A stretch of 13,161 nucleotides of DNA from Omnitrophica WOR_2 bacterium GWA2_47_8 (GTDB lineage: Bacteria > Omnitrophota > Gorgyraeia > Zapsychrales > GWA2-47-8): assembly GCA_001805375.1 (NCBI GenBank), contig MHFY01000151.1, positions 1 through 13,161 of the forward strand. Direction: 5' to 3'. Position 1 is the first letter of the stretch. The number at the start of each line of letters is the position of its first letter. Shown piece after piece: positions 1-7,457 of this stretch. The position numbers were made by a program, and so were the translations under genes. Below the pieces are notes generated by a model. It was given only the letters and a program-made list of their open reading frames with translations. It was not told where the DNA came from and did no database searches.

Positions 1-24
1 AACCACGATTCTGGTACGGCTCTC

Positions 25-96
25 ATCCCCGCCTTAAGTAAAGGCGGGGATTTCCCGCTGGGATTAAATCCCAGGATGCGAAGCATCCGCGGGATC
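25..96 (-). other. Hairpin cluster with possible three-way junction after pilC
   Basis: Just downstream of the pilC stop codon lie several perfect inverted repeats. Arms 53-58 and 89-94 pair and enclose two adjacent hairpins: 59-63 with 69-73, and 74-79 with 83-88. Together they make a three-way junction with almost no unpaired bases. Next to it, 25-35 pairs with 41-51 (11 bp, 5-nt loop). No T-run follows in the direction of transcription, so this is not a standard intrinsic terminator. It could be a 3'-end-stabilising structure, a REP-like repeat or a regulatory element for the next gene outside the window. The pairing is seen directly; the role is unknown. Confidence 0.6.
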
Positions 97-105
97 TCCT
101 TAAAT

Positions 106-1314
106 CTAACCTCTAAATAAATCCATTTGAAATACAGGGAGTAAAATAGCAAAAACAATGAACCCGATGACCGAACCCACCAGCACGATCATCAAGGGTT
201 CTAACAGGGTGGTCATAAACCTGATCCCTTCGCTGGTTTCCCGTTCATACGATTCCGCGACATCAAACAAAGCCTCGGATAATCCGCCCGATTCCTCCCC
301 GACCGCGATCAAATCACCGACCAACGGAGGGATGAGCTTGGACTGTTTTAAGCTTTGGCCGAATGAATTACCGGCGGTTAATTCGGCCTGGCAATGTTTT
401 ATGTGGTCTTTGATCAGTTCGTTATGCACCGCCGGAATGGATAATTCAATGGCCCTTAAGATCGAGATACCGCTTTTCAGCAATAATTCCAAGGTCCGGC
501 AAAAACGCCCAATTTCTAATTTCAGCAGGAAATCTTTTAGGAACGGCACGGTGAGCGAGACACGGCTGACAGCCAATTGCCCGGCTTTGGAATTCAGCCA
601 CAACCTTAAAAAAAGGATCGCCGTCAGAATAATGATCAATAAGACGATCCATCCCTTCTGCAGAAAATTACTCACGGCCAATAGGATCTGAGTCGGTAAA
701 GGTAAGGTTTGCTGCACATCCGCGAATAATTTTGTTATCTGCGGCATGACAAAGACCAGCATAAAAAAGACCGTCCCGATCCCTAACACCAGCATGATCG
801 CGGGATACGCCAACGCGGTCCGGACACGGGACTCGATCTCCGCCTGATTGCGTTCATATTCCGCCATGTTAAGGAGCATCTCTCTTAAATTTCCGCCTTC
901 TTCGCCGGCCCGGATCGTGGCGACATATAGCGGCGAAAAAACTTTAGGATACTCTTCTAAACAACTCGCCAGCGGCCGCCCGTCCCTGACCCCATTGATA
1001 AGGTTGGCGATGACCTGTTTGAAATAACCTTTAGAGATCTGCTGCCCGATGAGGGTCAGGGCCTTGACCAAAGGAACGCCCGCCTTTAAAAGACTCGCTA
1101 ACTGCCGGCTGAAACTATACCGGTCCCGGGCATTGATCGAGGAAACACCGACAACCGCTGTGGTTGCCCCGCGGATCGGTTCGGCCTGGATCACAACCGG
1201 CAATAAATCCATCTGGCTTATTTTTTCAACCGCTTCTTCTTTATCCTGAGCATTGACTTGGCCGTAGGTTGTCTGTGCGTCCTTTTGTTTCGCCTTATAA
1301 TAAAAAGTTGGCAT
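106..1314 (-). CDS. pilC: Type IV pilus / type II secretion inner-membrane platform protein PilC/GspF
   Basis: This 402-residue protein is full length for the GspF/PilC family, the polytopic inner-membrane platform on which the cytoplasmic PilB/GspE hexamer acts to extract or assemble pilins. Two T2SSF domains are visible, roughly residues 66-190 and 268-392. Each has the family pattern of an FxRxLxxLLxxGxxL-like helix (FSRQLASLLKAGVPL at 68-82, FCRTLELLLKSGISI at 271-285) and a GEExGxL-like motif (GEEGGNL at 138-144, GEESGGL at 339-345). Membrane helices are near 168-192, 221-240 and 371-394. AGAGG lies 7 nt before the ATG and supports the start. It follows the PilB/GspE gene after a 182-nt hairpin-rich gap. 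PilC of a pilus cannot be told from GspF of a secretion system here, because no pilin or secretin gene is in view. Confidence 0.93.
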   Translation of the reverse strand: MPTFYYKAKQKDAQTTYGQVNAQDKEEAVEKISQMDLLPVVIQAEPIRGATTAVVGVSSINARDRYSFSRQLASLLKAGVPLVKALTLIGQQISKGYFKQVIANLINGVRDGRPLASCLEEYPKVFSPLYVATIRAGEEGGNLREMLLNMAEYERNQAEIESRVRTALAYPAIMLVLGIGTVFFMLVFVMPQITKLFADVQQTLPLPTQILLAVSNFLQKGWIVLLIIILTAILFLRLWLNSKAGQLAVSRVSLTVPFLKDFLLKLEIGRFCRTLELLLKSGISILRAIELSIPAVHNELIKDHIKHCQAELTAGNSFGQSLKQSKLIPPLVGDLIAVGEESGGLSEALFDVAESYERETSEGIRFMTTLLEPLMIVLVGSVIGFIVFAILLPVFQMDLFRG

Positions 1315-1338
1315 GGTTTTTCCTCTTTAAACGAGCAC

Positions 1339-1372
1339 ATGATTTACGAAGACTTTTGTCTTCGTAAATCAT
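1339..1372 (-). repeat. 15-bp inverted repeat (hairpin) upstream of pilC
   Basis: Arms 1339-1353 and 1358-1372 are perfectly complementary over 15 bp, with a 4-nt A/T loop. It sits about 25 nt upstream of the pilC start, just before the ribosome-binding site. No T-run follows in the transcribed direction. It may slow or protect transcription between pilB and pilC; the role is inferred. Confidence 0.7.
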
Positions 1373-1384
1373 AGGTGCGAGTTA

Positions 1385-1445
1385 ATCCTTGACATTTTGC
1401 TTAGAAATTACATTTTTTAGTTTTTCAATGCAAAATGTCAAGGAT
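1385..1445 (-). repeat. 16-bp inverted repeat with 29-nt AT-rich loop
   Basis: Arms 1385-1400 and 1430-1445 are perfectly complementary over 16 bp and enclose a 29-nt AT-rich loop. This is the middle of three consecutive inverted repeats in the gap between pilB and pilC. Each arm reads TTGACA on one strand, so it could also overlap a promoter, but no convincing -10 box accompanies it. Confidence 0.65.
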
Positions 1446-1452
1446 AAATTTC

Positions 1453-1494
1453 GACGCACAACTTACATCGCTCTGCTCTGTAAGTTGTGTCGTC
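1453..1494 (-). repeat. Hairpin directly after the pilB stop codon
   Basis: Arms 1457-1467 and 1479-1489 pair over 11 bp. A single bulged base at 1490 is then followed by 4 more base pairs (1453-1456 with 1491-1494). The loop is 11 nt. It begins 2 nt after the pilB stop codon in the transcript, where an RNA 3'-end stabiliser or attenuator would sit. It lacks the T-run of an intrinsic terminator. Confidence 0.6.
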
Positions 1495-1496
1495 AT

Positions 1497-3680
1497 TTAG
1501 GTTAACTTCGAATTAACAAAATTAGAGATCTTAACCCGCTCGGCGCTGGTAATATCCAGGTAATACGCGATGACATTAAAACTATTGGTCTGTCCCTCCT
1601 GCTCCACACGCCCCACCCGGGCGGTACAGTGAATACTGCGTTCGCCTTCTTTCAGCTGGATCTTTAAACTCAATAATGTGCCGATGGGAATCGTTTTACC
1701 AAAAACAAATCTCACCCCGCCGGCGCTGATATCTTTCGAAAAAGTCGCGTGCTCGACATCCTCTGTCTTGAATTCCCGCGTCTTTTGATCGATCTGTTTG
1801 ACGATCTGAAAACGAACGCCCACCCTCTCGTTGACCCTGGGATAAACCCGGGACTCATAGTCATTTTTTTCCGTCGCGGCTTCTGAAAAGGGATTCACCG
1901 GCTGATTTTCGGTATTCGTTTTTTTTTCCGATGGATTAGCGGAATTACCACCCACCTCGGACCTGGGGATCTCATCCTTAACCGTGATATCCATGACCTC
2001 TTCCGGGGTGGTCACGCCGGCAACGACTTTTCGCCAGCCGTCCTGCCGTAAACTGCGCATTCCGTTCCTTAAGGCCATAAGTTTTATGGCATCCGGGCGT
2101 TTGCGTTCTAAAATAGCCTCGCGAATGGATTCGTTAACGATCAAGATCTCGTAAATGGCGGTGCGTCCCCAGAAACCGGTATTATTGCATTCCGGACAGC
2201 CCCGGCCGCGGTAGATCTTAACCTCATCCCTGCTCTTTAATCCTAAAGAAGCGGCTATCTCTTCCCGCAACTCGATCAAAGGGGCTTTGACCTCTTCTTT
2301 ACAACTCTTACATATTATCCGCACCAGCCGCTGGGCCACAAAGGCCTCCACGCTGGACGCGACCAAAAAAGGTTCAACACCCATATCCACCAAACGGGTG
2401 ACACCGCTGGCCGCGTCGTTGGTATGCAGGCTGGAAAAGACCAGATGCCCGGTCAATGCGGTGCGTATCGCGATCTCCGCGGTTTCCAGGTCCCGCACCT
2501 CGCCGACCATGATAATATCCGGGTCATGCCGTAAAACACTCCGTAACCCCCGGGCAAAATCCAAGTTGACCTTCGGATTGACCTGGATCTGCGTGATCCC
2601 TTCCATTTCAAATTCGATCGGGTCTTCGATGGTGACGATCTTGCTTTCAATGGAACTCAGTTCGTTAAGGCAGGCGTAAAGCGTGGTCGATTTTCCGCTT
2701 CCCGTCGGCCCGGTGACAAAAATGATCCCATGCGGTTTATCAATAAGCATGCGGAAGGTCTTTAAATTGTCCGGTTCAATGCCCAATTTCGCCAGGCTGT
2801 AGAGCATGACCTTCGTCGGTAAAATACGGATGACCATGCTTTCTCCGCGGGGCGTGGGGATGGTGGACACTCTTAGGTCCAGGTCCTGATCCTTAGTTTT
2901 CACGACCGCGCTGCCGTCCTGGGGAAGCCTTTTCTCTTCGATGCTTAAATTCGCCATGATCTTAATGCGCGATAGGATCGGCCTTAAAAATTGTTTGGCC
3001 TGGCTGGGCAGGTTCGCGTCCATTAACATTCCGTCGATACGGTAACGCAGCCTCACATTATCGCGATAGGGCTCGATATGGATGTCGGTCGCCCGGCGCT
3101 GATACGCGTCTAAAAAGATCTGATTCACCAATTTGGCCACGGACGCATCCTGCGATTCCTTCTCCAGGTCCTCCACCCAGACCGACTCCAGCTGCTCCTT
3201 TTTGCCCGTGGGATCTTTGCGCAGGATCTGGTCGATCGTGTCAGCCGCTAACCCGTAATATTTTCGAAAGGCCTCTAAAAGGTCATTTTCTTTCGCCAAA
3301 ACAACCTTTGGCTCCAACCCCAAATGCACGCGGATCTCGTCGATGACCTTGACATCCAAAAGATTGGATGTGGCCAAGGTCAGGACTTTATTGTCGACCT
3401 TGACAGGAAGAATTTTGTAATACCAGGCGAACTTCACCGGCATGCGGTCCAGGACATTCTTCTCGACCTGGATCCTTTTAAAATCAATGATCTCAAAACC
3501 CATGGCCGCGGACAAAGTCTTTAAAAGCTGCTCTTCACTGGCCAGGCCCTGTCGGATGAGATAATTTTTTAAGGATTCGTCAGGTTTTACTTCGGCCAGA
3601 GATTTTTGAAGGACAGTAGGGGCAATGAGTTTGTTCTTGAGCAACTCCTCGGCGAGAGCTTTGTCAGTCTGTTTAATCAT
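1497..3680 (-). CDS. pilB: PilB/GspE-type secretion ATPase with C-terminal PilZ domain
   Basis: A 727-residue hexameric ATPase that powers pilus assembly or type II secretion from the cytoplasm. Residues 1-143 form an MshEN/T2SSE N-terminal region. The ATPase core shows TDIHIEP (198-204), RYRIDG (212-217), Walker A GPTGSGKST (324-332), Walker B IIMVGEVRD (389-397), His box GHLVFSSLHT (411-420) and a zinc-type tetracysteine at C457, C460, C495 and C498. PilB/GspE proteins usually end near residue 570. Here a polar linker (about 573-607) leads into a PilZ domain with RxxxR (R615, R619) and DxSxxG (650-655), the signature for cyclic-di-GMP binding. The N-terminal RLGxxL motif of c-di-GMP-binding MshEN domains is degenerate (SLKNYL at 36-41). 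The start lies 3 nt after the beta-subunit stop, which suggests translational coupling. It pairs with the PilC gene downstream. Confidence 0.95.
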   Translation of the reverse strand: MIKQTDKALAEELLKNKLIAPTVLQKSLAEVKPDESLKNYLIRQGLASEEQLLKTLSAAMGFEIIDFKRIQVEKNVLDRMPVKFAWYYKILPVKVDNKVLTLATSNLLDVKVIDEIRVHLGLEPKVVLAKENDLLEAFRKYYGLAADTIDQILRKDPTGKKEQLESVWVEDLEKESQDASVAKLVNQIFLDAYQRRATDIHIEPYRDNVRLRYRIDGMLMDANLPSQAKQFLRPILSRIKIMANLSIEEKRLPQDGSAVVKTKDQDLDLRVSTIPTPRGESMVIRILPTKVMLYSLAKLGIEPDNLKTFRMLIDKPHGIIFVTGPTGSGKSTTLYACLNELSSIESKIVTIEDPIEFEMEGITQIQVNPKVNLDFARGLRSVLRHDPDIIMVGEVRDLETAEIAIRTALTGHLVFSSLHTNDAASGVTRLVDMGVEPFLVASSVEAFVAQRLVRIICKSCKEEVKAPLIELREEIAASLGLKSRDEVKIYRGRGCPECNNTGFWGRTAIYEILIVNESIREAILERKRPDAIKLMALRNGMRSLRQDGWRKVVAGVTTPEEVMDITVKDEIPRSEVGGNSANPSEKKTNTENQPVNPFSEAATEKNDYESRVYPRVNERVGVRFQIVKQIDQKTREFKTEDVEHATFSKDISAGGVRFVFGKTIPIGTLLSLKIQLKEGERSIHCTARVGRVEQEGQTNSFNVIAYYLDITSAERVKISNFVNSKLT

Positions 3681-3683
3681 TGT

Positions 3684-5234
3684 TTAAGGCGCTTTACCTA
3701 TCATATAAAAGTCGGAGGCCTTGACCTTGTCGTAAACACCGCTCAATATTTTTTCACAACCCTCAAGATTCTCGGGGATCGTGGTGAATTGTCCCTTTTT
3801 GCCGGTGAAAACTTCGCTGACGGTAAAGGGTTGTGTCATAAAATTCAACAATTTCTGCGCGCGGCCGAACGTCATACGGTCTTCTTTATTCAACTCTTCC
3901 ACGCCGATGACCGCGACGATCCTTTTGAGGCCGTTATATTTGTTAAAATGTTTGATCGTGCTCTGCGAGAGCTCAAAATGCCGGCGCCCCACGACCGACG
4001 AGTCCAAATTGGCACAGGAACTCTGCAGCGGGTCAATGGCCGGATACATCCCTTTTTGGACCAGGTCGCGGGACAAAACCACAGACCCGTCCAAATAACT
4101 GAAGATCGCCACGACAGCCGGATCCGTCATGTCGTCGGCAGGAACGTAAACCGCCTGCAGGGCCGTGACCGAACCGCCGCCCTTGACCGAACGGATGCGT
4201 TCTTGGACCCCGCTCACCTCAGAGGCGAGGGTGGGCTGATACCCTGTTTCTGCCGGGACGCGGCCTAAAAGCGTTGAGATCTCCTGCCCTCCCTGGATGA
4301 ATCTAAAAATATTATCCATAAACAAAAGAATATCCTTATTTTTATTCTGCAGATATTCGGCTAATGTTATTCCGGTATTGACGACCTCCGCGCGCGCGCC
4401 GGGCGGCTGGTCCATCTGCCCAAAGGCGAGCATAACGTTCTTAAGCAGATTGTGCGTTTTCAACTCGTAATAAAGCTCATTCCCTTCGCGGATCCGTTCA
4501 CCGATCCCGGTAAACACACACGCCCCGCCGTGCGCCCGGACGATATTGTTGATCAATTCCAAGATGACGACTGTTTTCCCGCAGCCGGCCCCTCCGATGA
4601 TCCCGGTCTTGCTTCCCTTCACCAACGGATACAGGAGATCAAAATATTTAAGCCCGGTTTCCAAAACTTCCAGCTTGGCGGCTTCTTTTTCTTTTAGATC
4701 ATAACTGATATTTTTGGTCATTTGGCGGATCGGCTGGATCCGATCGGTCTTTATAGGGCCTAAACCGTCTAAGGGACGGCCCACGGCGTCCATGACCCGG
4801 CCGAAACATTCATCGCCGATCGGGACCGCGATAGGCTTAAAAGTATTAAAGCATTCCGCGTTAAGCTGCAGATTCATGGTGTCCATTAAAGAAACGGTCC
4901 GCACGACCCGGCTGCTCAAATGCTCCGCGCATTGCAGTAAGATCCTTCTTTTATCAAAGGTGACTGCCTCGATAACGTCGTACAACGCCGGGATGTCCTC
5001 GGTACTGTCAAATTCGACGTCCACGACTGGACCCTGACAGGCGAAGATAAGACCGCGCCCTCGCCGTCTTCCGTTTTTATCATAGACCGGTTCATTAGGC
5101 GGGAGCTGAGGGATCATGGAGGATATCGGCTCTTTTGGTTTATCAGTTTCCGGCGCCCCATGGCCGTGTGAGGACGGTGGGGGCGGTGTATTATGGGCCT
5201 TATTTTCCTTATTGTCGGGCTTGGGAGGTTCCAT
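3684..5234 (-). CDS. atpD: F-type ATPase subunit beta with long N-terminal extension
   Basis: Catalytic subunit of the F1 hexamer, 516 residues against about 460-480 usually. The motifs for catalysis are present: P-loop GGAGCGKT (214-221), catalytic glutamate E246 in GIGERIREGN, DNIFRF (307-312), GYQPTLASE (331-339) and AVYVPADDMTDP (361-372). The torque-loop DELSEED is EELNKED (446-452), with a lysine introduced. The barrel domain begins only near residue 61. Residues 1-56 are an extra segment rich in Pro, Lys, His and Ser, probably disordered, at the top of F1 where the stator binds. The presence of the catalytic glutamate and P-loop rules out alpha and argues for active ATP turnover. GGAG lies 8 nt before the ATG, and 12 nt separate it from the gamma gene. 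The gene ends 3 nt before pilB. Confidence 0.97.
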   Translation of the reverse strand: MEPPKPDNKENKAHNTPPPPSSHGHGAPETDKPKEPISSMIPQLPPNEPVYDKNGRRRGRGLIFACQGPVVDVEFDSTEDIPALYDVIEAVTFDKRRILLQCAEHLSSRVVRTVSLMDTMNLQLNAECFNTFKPIAVPIGDECFGRVMDAVGRPLDGLGPIKTDRIQPIRQMTKNISYDLKEKEAAKLEVLETGLKYFDLLYPLVKGSKTGIIGGAGCGKTVVILELINNIVRAHGGACVFTGIGERIREGNELYYELKTHNLLKNVMLAFGQMDQPPGARAEVVNTGITLAEYLQNKNKDILLFMDNIFRFIQGGQEISTLLGRVPAETGYQPTLASEVSGVQERIRSVKGGGSVTALQAVYVPADDMTDPAVVAIFSYLDGSVVLSRDLVQKGMYPAIDPLQSSCANLDSSVVGRRHFELSQSTIKHFNKYNGLKRIVAVIGVEELNKEDRMTFGRAQKLLNFMTQPFTVSEVFTGKKGQFTTIPENLEGCEKILSGVYDKVKASDFYMIGKAP

Positions 5235-5246
5235 AATTCTTACTCC

Positions 5247-6101
5247 TTAACGCTTTGTCATCATTCGTGACGTAAAAACTTCCCTCATGCTCTTATCGAT
5301 ATCCCCTTTTCGGGCCTTACCAAAAGCTGAGGCGATCCCCTTTTTGTCCTTGCGCATTTTCTGCACGCTGGCCTCCAATTGCTGTGACTGCGCGGCCGCT
5401 TCCGAGATCTGCGTGTCATGCATCATTTCATAAATACGGCACACCAGCCACATATCCGCCAAATACCCTATGATCTCCAAGGCGTCGGATTCGAGGATAA
5501 CGGACTCAATGGTGTCCACAAATTCCTGCTGCTTGGTCAAAAGCTCATCGCACGGCAACAATTTCTGCACTCTGGGTTTTTGCAAATTAAAATTTTTCGA
5601 CCAGGGATAAACCACCAGGACCTGCCCGAGACGCTCCGCCATAACCTCTTCGATCAGATAATCCTTAACCTTGATCGACATGTCATACAAACCGGTTTCT
5701 TCGATATTTTCAAAGACCTTCATATCCTTCCCCAAGAAGGATAACTTTTCCGCCCCTTTTCTTCCCACCGGAATAACAATGCAGTCCGGATATTTTTCTT
5801 TTTCCGCCAAAGTGGCCCGGACGATCTTAGAGTTCAGGTCCCCCATGAACCCCGCTTCAGAAGTGATGGAAACCAGGGCCACCTTCTTATTATCATTACT
5901 GACCAACGGATGCCTGACCTCGGAAAGGCTGATCATACGAAAAAATTCGACAAACGACTCGCCGAAACGGGCAAAACGGTCCTTTCGATTGGCCAGGACG
6001 TGGAATTTATTGTCCGCCACGTCCTTCAAGACAGAGATGATCTCGATCAATTCTGTGATGTCATCTAGGTCACTTTTGATTTTAGAGGCTTTTCCACCCA
6101 T
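5247..6101 (-). CDS. atpG: F-type ATPase subunit gamma (divergent)
   Basis: Central rotor shaft, 284 residues, a normal length for gamma. Long N- and C-terminal helices (about 5-60 and 200-284) flank a Rossmann-like core with VALVSITSEAGFMGDLN (74-90), matching the family pattern around the conserved SDRGLCGGLN, and VIPVGRKG (109-116). The most conserved family segments are altered: the N-terminal ITKAMEMVAASK-like stretch reads ISVLKDVADNK (22-32), and the C-terminal IT.EI.EIV.GA end is replaced by GDIDKSMREVFTSR (266-279). It is therefore clearly gamma but distant. It starts 2 nt after the b-delta stop and lies 12 nt before beta, so the three are tightly linked. The AAGG just before the ATG is very close; AAGAG further upstream is the better ribosome-binding site. 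Confidence 0.93.
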   Translation of the reverse strand: MGGKASKIKSDLDDITELIEIISVLKDVADNKFHVLANRKDRFARFGESFVEFFRMISLSEVRHPLVSNDNKKVALVSITSEAGFMGDLNSKIVRATLAEKEKYPDCIVIPVGRKGAEKLSFLGKDMKVFENIEETGLYDMSIKVKDYLIEEVMAERLGQVLVVYPWSKNFNLQKPRVQKLLPCDELLTKQQEFVDTIESVILESDALEIIGYLADMWLVCRIYEMMHDTQISEAAAQSQQLEASVQKMRKDKKGIASAFGKARKGDIDKSMREVFTSRMMTKR

Positions 6102-6103
6102 CC

Positions 6104-6847
6104 TTAGCTCTTCTCGATCTTTTCTTTTAAAGCGGTCCCTTCCTCCTCGACCATCTTCTTAAGGCTCCCATCCAGCGCCAAACTCCCCAACTTTAAAATG
6201 GCCCCGCTGACGATCGCCGGATCCTGGGTGATCTTGACATTGATGGCCCGCTTTAATCTTTCCTTCAAAACACCGTTGATCTTATCTTTCAGCTTGTCAG
6301 GTATCGTACAATTAACTATCAACTCAGCGCTATCCACCTGCTGGGTGACAACACTCATGTCGATCTTTTCTAATTTCTCCAGAAAATCGAGGATCAAGGT
6401 TTCATGTAAGGCATCCCTGGTCTTCGCGGAAAAAATGGAATTCAAGATTTGGGCAGTATACTCCGCCATCTTCATTTCCGTTTCTTTCTGAACCACCTTG
6501 CGCATATCGTCTTTGGAGCGCTGGGCTTTGACCAGGATCTGTTCACTTTCCGCACGCGCCTTATTTAAGAGTTTTTCCCTTTCTTCCTTGGCCTTATCCT
6601 CCGCCTCTGCCTTCATCTTAACGACCAGGTCTTCGGCCTCTTTTTTCCGTTTGGCCAATTCTTCATTGGCCTCCTTGATCTTCTCGTTCAACTCTTTCTG
6701 TTTGCCCCGGACATCTTCTGTTTCTTTATTGAGACGGTTGACCGCGCCCTGTGTTGAATCAAAATTGACCTTTTTGATGATCCAGATGATGATGCCGAAA
6801 AAAACGCTCTGAATAATTAAAAACTGCAAGATCATAAGCCATGTCAT
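6104..6847 (-). CDS. atpF: F-type ATPase b-delta fusion (peripheral stalk)
   Basis: Stator protein of 247 residues, longer than a normal b subunit (about 160). Residues 4-25 form a membrane helix. Residues 30-130 are a highly charged Lys/Glu coiled coil, as in b. The C-terminal part (about 172-235) matches the delta C-terminal domain: a SAELIVNC strand, a helical stretch, then QDPAIVSGAILKLGS and DGSLKKMVEE, the counterpart of the delta motif DPSxxGGxxxxIG...DGSxxxxL. Only about 40 residues lie between the coiled coil and this domain, too few for the six-helix N-terminal domain with which normal delta binds alpha. AAAGGAG precedes the ATG by about 10 nt. No separate delta gene exists in the window, so this fusion presumably replaces it. 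Other b-delta fusions are known, for example in mycobacteria. Confidence 0.9.
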   Translation of the reverse strand: MTWLMILQFLIIQSVFFGIIIWIIKKVNFDSTQGAVNRLNKETEDVRGKQKELNEKIKEANEELAKRKKEAEDLVVKMKAEAEDKAKEEREKLLNKARAESEQILVKAQRSKDDMRKVVQKETEMKMAEYTAQILNSIFSAKTRDALHETLILDFLEKLEKIDMSVVTQQVDSAELIVNCTIPDKLKDKINGVLKERLKRAINVKITQDPAIVSGAILKLGSLALDGSLKKMVEEEGTALKEKIEKS

Positions 6848-6869
6848 AGTCTATTTGCTCCTTTGTTGC

Positions 6870-7091
6870 TTAGTCTGCGACTAAAACCTTAAAAAAAACC
6901 AACAATAACGTAAAGGACACGACCTCCAGAAATACCAATTTTACAACAAGGTTCATCTGAATCATCGGTGTTTTACTGGGGTATTGACCAACGGCATTCA
7001 TCATCTTTGCCCCCAGCCAGGCCGTGCCGATGCACGGAATGATTATGAGAACATAATAAATAATGATAAAAATTAAACTGGCACCGCTCAT
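6870..7091 (-). CDS. Second, divergent F-type ATPase c-like subunit
   Basis: A 73-residue two-helix hairpin protein, the size of a c subunit, encoded 10 nt after the first c gene. Helices are about 5-33 and 45-70. Aligned on the loop proline (P38) with its neighbour, the ion-binding carboxylate is kept (E56 in FLEVVSF). The loop reads GQYP in place of the usual RQP or RNP, so the conserved loop arginine is replaced by Gln. A lysine (K51) sits inside the second membrane helix, five residues before E56. It shares little other sequence with the first c subunit. It is most likely a paralogue joining a mixed c-ring. A separate membrane adaptor with only c-like topology is the alternative. GAAGAAG-type purines precede the ATG. 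Confidence 0.8.
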   Translation of the reverse strand: MSGASLIFIIIYYVLIIIPCIGTAWLGAKMMNAVGQYPSKTPMIQMNLVVKLVFLEVVSFTLLLVFFKVLVAD

Positions 7092-7101
7092 TTTTTCTTC
7101 T

Positions 7102-7323
7102 TCACTTCCCGAACAATTGGAACACGATCAGGATCGCGATAATGGAGATCGCCTCGACGAAAATCAGCATAATGACCATGGCCATAAATATCTTTGAGGC
7201 CGCGGAAGGATTACGGCTTAAGGCCTTGATGACCGCGTACCCCAAAACAGCGATAACGACCGAAGGGCCCATGACGGCGATCATCATGACGGAAATAATC
7301 AGAAATGTTTCAGCCCATTGCAT
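7102..7323 (-). CDS. atpE: F-type ATPase subunit c (rotor ring)
   Basis: A 73-residue proteolipid of the membrane rotor ring. Two hydrophobic helices (about 5-33 and 45-70) flank the polar loop SRNP (36-39), the canonical c-subunit loop contacting gamma and epsilon. The ion-binding carboxylate is E57 in FVEAIS. The glycine-rich GxGxGxG pattern of helix 1, which sets close helix packing, is largely lost (GPSVVIAVLGYA at 19-30). The tyrosine of the Na+-binding EAxxIY pattern is not present, so proton coupling is more likely, though ion choice cannot be fixed from this. AAGGAA lies about 11 nt before the ATG, behind a 177-nt gap of tandem hairpins that may raise expression of this high-copy subunit. 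Confidence 0.93.
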   Translation of the reverse strand: MQWAETFLIISVMMIAVMGPSVVIAVLGYAVIKALSRNPSAASKIFMAMVIMLIFVEAISIIAILIVFQLFGK

Positions 7324-7362
7324 GGTGTTTTGAGTTCCTTATGTTCATATGCATGTCATTAG

Positions 7363-7402
7363 TCCTGGGCCTTATCTATGGCCCAGGATTATTTATTTGA
7401 TG
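7363..7402 (-). repeat. Hairpin unit 1 of three (epsilon-c gap)
   Basis: Arms 7363-7371 and 7380-7388 pair perfectly over 9 bp around an 8-nt loop that reads AUAGAUAA in the transcript. It adjoins a flank motif at 7389-7402 shared with the two neighbouring units. It is the unit nearest to the c gene. No T-run follows in the transcript. Confidence 0.7.
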
Positions 7403-7410
7403 TCTTAATC

Positions 7411-7450
7411 CTGTGCCCTAATCTAGGGTACAGTATCTACTTATTTGATA
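7411..7450 (-). repeat. Hairpin unit 2 of three (epsilon-c gap)
   Basis: Arms 7411-7419 and 7425-7433 pair over 9 bp with a single non-canonical position, around a 5-nt loop reading AGATT in the transcript. The flank motif (ATCAAATAAGTAG in transcript sense) lies at 7437-7450. Stem sequence is unrelated to units 1 and 3 although pairing is kept. Confidence 0.65.
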
Positions 7451-7457
7451 GAATTAC

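Noticed and set aside
158..691. 177-residue plus-strand open frame
   Set aside because: It lies fully inside pilC on the other strand; composition is Ser/Asn-rich without domains.
1390..1445. Promoter for pilC with TTGACA
   Set aside because: The perfect -35 match is part of an inverted repeat and the element 17 nt away (AAAAAT) is a weak -10 in AT-rich sequence.
3606..4268. 220-residue plus-strand open frame across the pilB start and beta end
   Set aside because: It is antisense to two well-supported genes, shows no family motif and follows from codon bias on the opposite strand.
6870..7323. One four-helix c protein broken by a frameshift
   Set aside because: Each gene has its own start, stop and purine-rich ribosome-binding site, with a clean 10-nt gap and a complete hairpin.
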